From NCBI RefSeq assembly GCF_900112285.1, contig NZ_FOKZ01000003.1:124001-188000 (forward strand): a stretch of 64,000 bases of DNA, given 5' to 3'. Positions within the stretch are counted from its first letter, which is position 1. Each line of letters starts with the position of its first letter. A program made the position numbers and the translations under genes. Source of the DNA: Polaromonas sp. OV174 (GTDB lineage Bacteria > Pseudomonadota > Gammaproteobacteria > Burkholderiales > Burkholderiaceae_C). A model generated the notes under the pieces. The model searched no databases. It was given only the letters and a program-made list of their open reading frames with translations, and was not told where the DNA came from. Shown piece by piece: positions 59,341 through 64,000 of this stretch.

Positions 59341-60186
59341 ATGAACCCCCTCACCTGCTTTCAGCTCAGCATCACCGACCACATCGCGCACCTGGTGCTC
59401 AGCCGCCCGGAGGCGATGAACACCATGAACCCGACCTTCTGGCGCGAACTGGATGCGGTGCTGACGCAGATCCACCAGGCCGGTGAGGCGCGGGTGCTGG
59501 TGATCTCCAGCAGCGGCAAACATTTCAGTGCCGGCATGGCACTGGAAACCTTTGCCGGCGCCATCGCCATGGACGACCAGAGCCCCGAAGGCCGCGCCGC
59601 CATCTTCGACCTGCTGAGCGACATGCAGGCGACCTTCACGAAACTGGAGAACTTGCGCATCCCGGTGATTGCCTCCATCCAGGGCGGCTGTATAGGCGGT
59701 GCGGTCGACATGGTGACCGCCTGCTGCATTCGCTATGCCAGCGCCGAGGCTTTTTTCTGCATCCAGGAAATCAACATCGGCATGGTGGCCGATGTGGGCA
59801 CCATTCAGCGCCTACCCAAACTGGTGCCGCTGGCGGTGGTCAAGGAGTTGGCCTATACCGGCCGCCGCCTCTCTGCACAAAAGGCCTTGGGCTATGGCCT
59901 GGTCAACGAGGTGTTTGCATCGCAAGAAGCCATGCTGGCCGGCGCGCTGCAATGCGCTGCGGAGATTGCAAGCAAGCCGCCGGTGGCGATCTGGGGCACC
60001 AAGCAGGCCATTCACTACGCGCGCGACCACCCGGTGGACGATGCGCTGAAACAAATGGGCTGGCTACAGGGCGCGATCTGGAGCAACCAGCATGTGCGCG
60101 AGGCGGTCAGCGCCATGAAGGACAAACGGCCGGCCAGCTTTCCAGCCCTGTCCGCTCTCAAAAATTTTAGCGATTCAGGGCTCTAG
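59341..60186 (+). CDS. Crotonase-fold enzyme, dienoyl-CoA isomerase-like
   Basis: A 281-residue enoyl-CoA hydratase/isomerase-family protein. The oxyanion-hole segments are GKHFSAGMALETFAG and QGGCIGGAVDMVTACC. It carries the three acidic residues that define delta3,5-delta2,4-dienoyl-CoA isomerase (ECH1): Asp in GGAVDM, Glu in IQEINIG and Asp in MVADVGTIQRLP, with the same 20 and 8 spacings as rat ECH1. It probably shifts double bonds in unsaturated fatty acyl-CoAs during beta-oxidation. Its TAG stop lies inside a copy of the dispersed repeat, so the insertion may have set the C-terminus. Confidence 0.88.
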   Translation: MNPLTCFQLSITDHIAHLVLSRPEAMNTMNPTFWRELDAVLTQIHQAGEARVLVISSSGKHFSAGMALETFAGAIAMDDQSPEGRAAIFDLLSDMQATFTKLENLRIPVIASIQGGCIGGAVDMVTACCIRYASAEAFFCIQEINIGMVADVGTIQRLPKLVPLAVVKELAYTGRRLSAQKALGYGLVNEVFASQEAMLAGALQCAAEIASKPPVAIWGTKQAIHYARDHPVDDALKQMGWLQGAIWSNQHVREAVSAMKDKRPASFPALSALKNFSDSGL

Positions 60187-60230
60187 CGCTTACTGGTCAT
60201 GCGCATTCAGCTATATTATTTATAGCAACT
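60178..60230 (-). repeat. Dispersed two-hairpin repeat, copy at the crotonase stop codon
   Basis: The minus strand reads GCTATAAATAATATAGC, ATGCGCATG, AAGCGCTAGAGCCC. The crotonase stop (60184-60186) and the end of queF (60229) both touch it, so it fills the whole gap between these convergent genes and could act as a two-way terminator hairpin. Confidence 0.82.
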
Positions 60231-61074
60231 ACTGGCGCGCCGTGCGGATATTGGCCGGCAAGCCCTGCGGGTGGCTGGTGCGAAACGGGTTGATGTCCAG
60301 CCCGCCGCGGCGCGTGTAGCGCGCATAAACCGACAGCTGCAGCGGCTTGCAGCGCGCCCAGACATCCATAAAGATGCGCTCCACGCACTGCTCGTGAAAC
60401 TCGTTGTGGTTGCGAAAACTCACCAGGTATTGCAGCAGGCCTTCCTGGTCAATCTGCGGGCCGCTGTAGCTGATGCGCACGCTGCCCCAGTCGGGCTGGC
60501 CGGTCACCAGGCAATTGCTTTTCAGCAGATTGCTGGTCAGCACCTCGCTCACCGGCGGCTCGTCAAAGGCGGCAGTCAGCAGCTCGGGCGCCGGCGTGTA
60601 GCGCGTGCATTCGATATCCAGCCTATCCAGGTTCAGGCCGTCCAGCTCATGCACCGGCTCGCGGTCGAACAGCTCGGGCAGCAGCAGCTTCACGCCCACG
60701 CTGGAGGCGTTGGGCGCACCGCGCCAGGCGGCTTCGCTGATATCGGCGCGCAGCCGCGCCTGCACCTCAGCGGCATCGGCAAAGCGCGTGTTGTTAAAGC
60801 TGTTGAGGTAGAGCTTGAAGGACTTGCTCTCGACGATATTGGGCGTTTCGCAGGGCACGGTGAAATGCGCCAGCGCCACCTGCGGCTTGCCGCGCAGATT
60901 GAGCCAGCTCAGCTCAAAGGCGGTCCACAGGTCGGCGCCAAAAAACGGCGGCGTGCCGCTCACGCCTATCTCCAGGCGCTTAGCCAGGCGCGGAATCGGG
61001 AACAGCAGCGAAGCGTCGTACTGGTCGACATAGGCCGAGGCCTTGCCCAGTTGTGAGTGTTCAGGGAGGTTCAT
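60229..61074 (-). CDS. queF: NADPH-dependent 7-cyano-7-deazaguanine reductase
   Basis: QueF reduces preQ0 to preQ1 in queuosine (tRNA) synthesis. The 281-residue protein is the long bimodular YqcD/E. coli type. The NADPH motif [13 protein letters not shown] is at 82-94, the thioimide-forming Cys188 is in [16 protein letters not shown] with Asp195, and [10 protein letters not shown] lies near the end. The start is the ATG at 61072-61074 ([10 protein letters not shown]). It follows the alpha/beta hydrolase gene by 16 bases. No other queuosine genes are in the window. Confidence 0.95.
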   Translation of the reverse strand: MNLPEHSQLGKASAYVDQYDASLLFPIPRLAKRLEIGVSGTPPFFGADLWTAFELSWLNLRGKPQVALAHFTVPCETPNIVESKSFKLYLNSFNNTRFADAAEVQARLRADISEAAWRGAPNASSVGVKLLLPELFDREPVHELDGLNLDRLDIECTRYTPAPELLTAAFDEPPVSEVLTSNLLKSNCLVTGQPDWGSVRISYSGPQIDQEGLLQYLVSFRNHNEFHEQCVERIFMDVWARCKPLQLSVYARYTRRGGLDINPFRTSHPQGLPANIRTARQ

Positions 61075-61090
61075 GGTCGTCACTTTCAAT

Positions 61091-61999
61091 TCAATGTTGT
61101 TTCGTTCTGGCGGCATCCAGGTGCGGAATCAGCAGCGCCAGCAGACGCTGCACCACGCCGGGCGGCAGGTCGTGGCCCATGCCCTCTATGCCGGCCAGCC
61201 TGGCGCCGGGAATGCGGCGCGCCGTGTCTTCGCCGCAGGCATAAGGCACCAGCGGATCGCTCTTGCCATGCAGCACCAGCGTGGGCGCAGTTACGTCGGC
61301 CAGCGCCGCGGCGCGCGTGCTGTCGGCCGCAATCGCCACCATCTGCCGGGCAATGCCTGGCGGATAAAAGCTGCGCTGGGCGGCGGCGCTGACGCGTTCG
61401 CGCAACTCGGCGTCGCTCATGGGAAAAGCCGGGCTGCCTATGGCCTTGAACAGGCGCACGGTATGGTCTATGGCCGCGGGCATGCCCTTGCCGGCGGGGC
61501 GGCTGAGCATGGCACGCGTCACCTCGGGCGTGGCGGCAGGCAGGCCGCGCGCGCCGCTGGAACTCATGATGCTGCTCAGGCTCAGCACCCGCTTGGGGGC
61601 CAACAGGGCCAGGCGCTGGGCAATCATGCCGCCCATGCTGACGCCTATGACATGGGCCTGCTCTATCTGCAGCGCATCCAGCACGCCCAAAGCATCGGCG
61701 GCCATATCCTGCAGGCTGTAGGGCGGTGTGATGGACCAGCCCAGCTTGAACTTCAGTCCGGCCCACAGCAGGCCGGGCGTGCCCAGGGCGTCAAAGCGCT
61801 GGCTCAGGCCAACGTCGCGGTTGTCAAAGCGCACGACGCGAAATCCGGCATCGACCAGGGCCTGCACCATGTCCGGCGGCCAGGCAATCAGCTGCATGCC
61901 CAGGCCCATGATGAGCAGGACCACGGGCCGGCCCGGCGCCGCCGTGCCGGCGTCGCTGTCCTCGACTTCGATGTGAATTCCGTTTGCTCTTATTTTCAT
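61091..61999 (-). CDS. Alpha/beta-hydrolase
   Basis: A 302-residue alpha/beta-hydrolase. The oxyanion segment is LLIMGLGMQ, the nucleophile Ser121 is in [10 protein letters not shown], an acid is likely in [10 protein letters not shown] and the histidine is in [10 protein letters not shown]. This is a broad family of esterases and lactonases, and no substrate can be assigned. I start it at the ATG at 61997-61999 ([14 protein letters not shown]). The frame is open further upstream, but those codons are the dispersed repeat. The start codon itself lies within the repeat and has no clear ribosome site. It is followed by queF after 16 bases. Confidence 0.88.
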   Translation of the reverse strand: MKIRANGIHIEVEDSDAGTAAPGRPVVLLIMGLGMQLIAWPPDMVQALVDAGFRVVRFDNRDVGLSQRFDALGTPGLLWAGLKFKLGWSITPPYSLQDMAADALGVLDALQIEQAHVIGVSMGGMIAQRLALLAPKRVLSLSSIMSSSGARGLPAATPEVTRAMLSRPAGKGMPAAIDHTVRLFKAIGSPAFPMSDAELRERVSAAAQRSFYPPGIARQMVAIAADSTRAAALADVTAPTLVLHGKSDPLVPYACGEDTARRIPGARLAGIEGMGHDLPPGVVQRLLALLIPHLDAARTKQH

Positions 62000-62050
62000 A
62001 GCTTTTTGCGCCCATTGCTTATGGCCTGCAAGGCTTTTTTCCTTAAAAAA
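61985..62050 (+). repeat. Dispersed two-hairpin repeat, copy at the alpha/beta-hydrolase start
   Basis: The + strand reads CTTATTTTCATAGC, TTGCGCCC, GGCCTGCAAGGC, then TTTTTTCCTTAAAAAA. It is a more divergent copy. It occupies the 71-base gap between the hydrolase and yaaA and contains the hydrolase start codon. Confidence 0.68.
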
Positions 62051-62070
62051 TGCCGGCCGCACGGCCAGCC

Positions 62071-62847
62071 TCAGTCGCCCTGCTTGCGCCTGAACACCAG
62101 TCTATCGATCTCGGAGACGCTGGGCTCGAAACGATAGCCTTCGGCCTCGAAGTCCTTCAGCTTCTTGACGCCGAGCAGCTGGTTCTCGATCGCGTAGCGC
62201 ACCATCAGGCCGCGGGCGCGCTTGGCATGGAAGCTGATGATTTTGTACTTGCCGCCTTTGAAGTCCTGAAACACGCAGTTCACCACGCGGGCCTTCAGCG
62301 CCTTGCGGTCCACCGCCTTGAAATACTCTTCGCTGGCCAGATTGACGATGAGCGGCGAGGCATCGGCCGCGGCGCGCTCGTTGAGGTAGTCAGAAATCTG
62401 CGAGCCCCAGAACTGATACAGGTTTTTGCCGCGCTCGGTGGCCAGCGCCGTGCCCATCTCCAGGCGATAGGGCTGCATCCAGTCGAGCGGACGCAGCACG
62501 CCGTAAAGCCCGCTGAGAATGCACAGATGCTGCTGCGCCCAGTCCAGTTGCTGCGCATCCAGGCTTTTGGCGTCCAGCCCGCCATAGACATCGCCATTGA
62601 AGGCCAGCACCGCCTGCTTGGAGTTTTTTGCCGTGAATTTGGGCGACCAGGCCTCATAGCGCGCCACGTTCAGGCCAGACAGCGCATCCGACAGCTTCAT
62701 CAGGCTGCCTATGTCCTGCGGTGTCTTGGTCTTGAGCACCTCAATCAACTCGGCCGACTGGCGCGTGAACAGGGGCTGGGTGTGGGTGGCCACATGGGGC
62801 GGGGTGTCGTAGTCCAGCGCTTTGGCTGGCGAGAGTAAAAACAGCAT
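62071..62847 (-). CDS. yaaA: Peroxide stress protein YaaA (DUF328/UPF0246)
   Basis: YaaA limits intracellular free iron and so reduces DNA damage during hydrogen peroxide stress. The 258-residue protein matches the family throughout: MLFLLSPAKALDYDTPP, FNGDVYGGLDAKSL, ILSGLYGVLRPLDWMQPYRLEMG, FWGSQISDYLN and IISFHAKRARGLMVRY. The length is normal. It is followed 71 bases later by the alpha/beta hydrolase on the same strand, and is divergent from valS with 202 bases between start codons. Confidence 0.95.
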   Translation of the reverse strand: MLFLLSPAKALDYDTPPHVATHTQPLFTRQSAELIEVLKTKTPQDIGSLMKLSDALSGLNVARYEAWSPKFTAKNSKQAVLAFNGDVYGGLDAKSLDAQQLDWAQQHLCILSGLYGVLRPLDWMQPYRLEMGTALATERGKNLYQFWGSQISDYLNERAAADASPLIVNLASEEYFKAVDRKALKARVVNCVFQDFKGGKYKIISFHAKRARGLMVRYAIENQLLGVKKLKDFEAEGYRFEPSVSEIDRLVFRRKQGD

Positions 62848-63049
62848 GGATGTGAGTTCTTCTGAGCAGGCAAAGGCCAGACTTTACGACAGCCACGGGC
62901 TGCCAGGGTAGGGGCGGCCATCAAAGCCCTGCCGGCCGGAACGGCGGCCAGAGGCGGCGGTGGCACCAGTCGAATAAAATCAGGCCTACGCTTGCCCATC
63001 TCACTCCAACCCAAGGCGGCATCCCTGCGATGTCGTTTTTTATTGCCCC

Positions 63050-64000
63050 ATGACTGAAGCTGCCATTCCTACGCCCGCCGCCCCCGCTCCCGATGCCACC
63101 AAGGTGTTTGCTCCCACACCGGGGCTGGACAGCCTGGCCAAGTCCTTCGAGCCTGCGGCCATTGAAGCCCAATGGGGCCCGCTGTGGGAGCAAAGCGGCC
63201 AGTACGAGCCCACGCTGGACGCCAGCAAGCCCTCCTTTGCCATCCAGTTACCGCCACCCAATGTGACCGGCACCTTGCACATGGGCCACGCCTTCAACCA
63301 GACCATCATGGATTCGCTGGCGCGCTACCACCGCATGAAGGGCGACAACACGCTGTGGGTGCCCGGCACCGACCACGCCGGCATCGCCACGCAAATCGTG
63401 GTGGAGCGCAAGCTGCAAGGCGAAGGCAAAAGCCGTCACGACCTGGGCCGCAAGAACTTTGTCGCCAAGATCTGGGAGTGGAAGGAAGAGTCCGGCTCCA
63501 CCATCACGCGCCAGATGCGCCGCATGGGCGACTCGGTGGCCTGGAAGCACGAGTACTTCACCATGGACCCCAAGATGTCCAAGGTCGTCACCTCGACCTT
63601 TGTGCAGCTCTACGAACAAGGCCTGATCTACCGCGGCAAGCGCCTAGTCAACTGGGACCCGGTGCTGAAATCGGCGGTGAGCGACCTGGAAGTGGAAAAC
63701 GAAGAGCGCAACAGCTTCATGTGGCACATTGAATACCCCTTCAGTGATGGCCCGCAAACCGCCGCCGACGGCACGCCAATGCGCGGCATGCACATTGCCA
63801 CCACGCGCCCGGAAACCATGCTGGCCGATGGCGCGCTGGCGGTTCACCCCGACGACGAGCGCTACCAGCACCTGATCGGCAAGATGGTCGACCTGCCGCT
63901 GTGCGACCGCCAGATTCCGGTGATTGCCGACACCTACGTGGACCCGGCCTTTGGCAGCGGCTGCGTCAAGATCACCGGCGCGCATGACTTCAATGACTAC
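63050..64000 (+). CDS. valS: Valyl-tRNA synthetase (5' part; 3' end outside window)
   Basis: ValS charges tRNA-Val. The first 317 codons are visible and the gene runs off the window at base 64000. The N-terminus has an Ala/Pro-rich lead-in (about 1-28), then [21 protein letters not shown]. The class I HIGH motif is HMGH in [17 protein letters not shown]. The segments [30 protein letters not shown] and the start of the editing domain ([13 protein letters not shown]) follow. The KMSKS motif would lie downstream. I use the ATG at 63050 as start. The call is secure from these motifs. Confidence 0.95.
   Translation, partial: MTEAAIPTPAAPAPDATKVFAPTPGLDSLAKSFEPAAIEAQWGPLWEQSGQYEPTLDASKPSFAIQLPPPNVTGTLHMGHAFNQTIMDSLARYHRMKGDNTLWVPGTDHAGIATQIVVERKLQGEGKSRHDLGRKNFVAKIWEWKEESGSTITRQMRRMGDSVAWKHEYFTMDPKMSKVVTSTFVQLYEQGLIYRGKRLVNWDPVLKSAVSDLEVENEERNSFMWHIEYPFSDGPQTAADGTPMRGMHIATTRPETMLADGALAVHPDDERYQHLIGKMVDLPLCDRQIPVIADTYVDPAFGSGCVKITGAHDFNDY

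Noticed and set aside
1..64000. tRNA, rRNA and CRISPR loci
   Set aside because: No tRNA T-loop/CCA patterns, rRNA segments or spaced direct repeats were found on reading either strand; small RNAs without strong motifs cannot be excluded.

Overview
The window is one contiguous stretch of a GC-rich betaproteobacterial chromosome, most likely family Comamonadaceae (Polaromonas, Rhodoferax, Acidovorax or Variovorax relatives). The grounds are the several Bug-type (TctC) solute receptors, the gene order plsX-rpmF-yceD / maf / rluC / rne, the hemCDXY block and an argH/algZR-like pair. This is a family-level inference; no rRNA or tRNA gene is present to confirm it. I see no CRISPR array, prophage or complete insertion sequence.

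Layout. (1) 1-10.1 kb: plsX (cut by the window edge), rpmF and yceD on the minus strand. A Maf pyrophosphatase and an RsmI-like methyltransferase run the other way and face an sppA-Rieske-gph-rluC operon. Then comes rne, divergent from rluC across a 587-base leader region. (2) 10.1-17.8 kb: a 166-bp inverted-repeat element, the haem operon hemC-hemD-hemX-hemY (minus, coupled by ATGA overlaps), and ppc. (3) 17.8-24.4 kb: an accessory block. An IS110-type transposase remnant and an AT-rich promoter region lead into a catabolic operon (TauD-like dioxygenase, Bug receptor, MLE-type enolase-superfamily enzyme, catalytically atypical SDR, FAH-fold hydrolase), followed by its probable LysR regulator. 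(4) 24.6-35.3 kb: AI-2E-family permease, AlgZ/AlgR-like two-component pair, argH, an SGNH hydrolase overlapping tail to tail with an OpgC-like membrane protein, and an OmpR-type two-component system followed by an HtrA protease. (5) 35.4-45 kb: a giant alpha-2-macroglobulin and its usual partner pbpC, with a small membrane protein and a urea transporter between them. (6) 45-51.6 kb: a LysR gene, a second enolase-superfamily enzyme, two more Bug receptors, an FMN alpha-hydroxy-acid dehydrogenase and a dihaem cytochrome c. (7) 51.6-64 kb: dinB preceded by a decayed dinB fragment, an aspartate transcarbamoylase with an N-terminal HTH-like extension, a purine-nucleoside-permease-family lipoprotein, a Tat-exported aminotransferase-fold protein, two tandem isochorismatase-fold hydrolases, a dienoyl-CoA-isomerase-like crotonase, queF, an alpha/beta hydrolase, yaaA and the start of valS.

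The most striking feature is not a gene. A family of roughly 55-70 bp two-hairpin repeats occurs at least eleven times. Eight copies lie inside protein-coding sequence (sppA, rne, hemD, the AlgR-like regulator, the macroglobulin, pbpC twice, dinB) and are translated in frame in linkers, tails or a signal peptide. Others supply the stop codon of the crotonase and the start codon of the alpha/beta hydrolase, or sit in the rne leader. This behaviour resembles the Rickettsia palindromic elements that insert into genes. A second GC-rich repeat is translated in the N-terminal tail of the OmpR-system histidine kinase.
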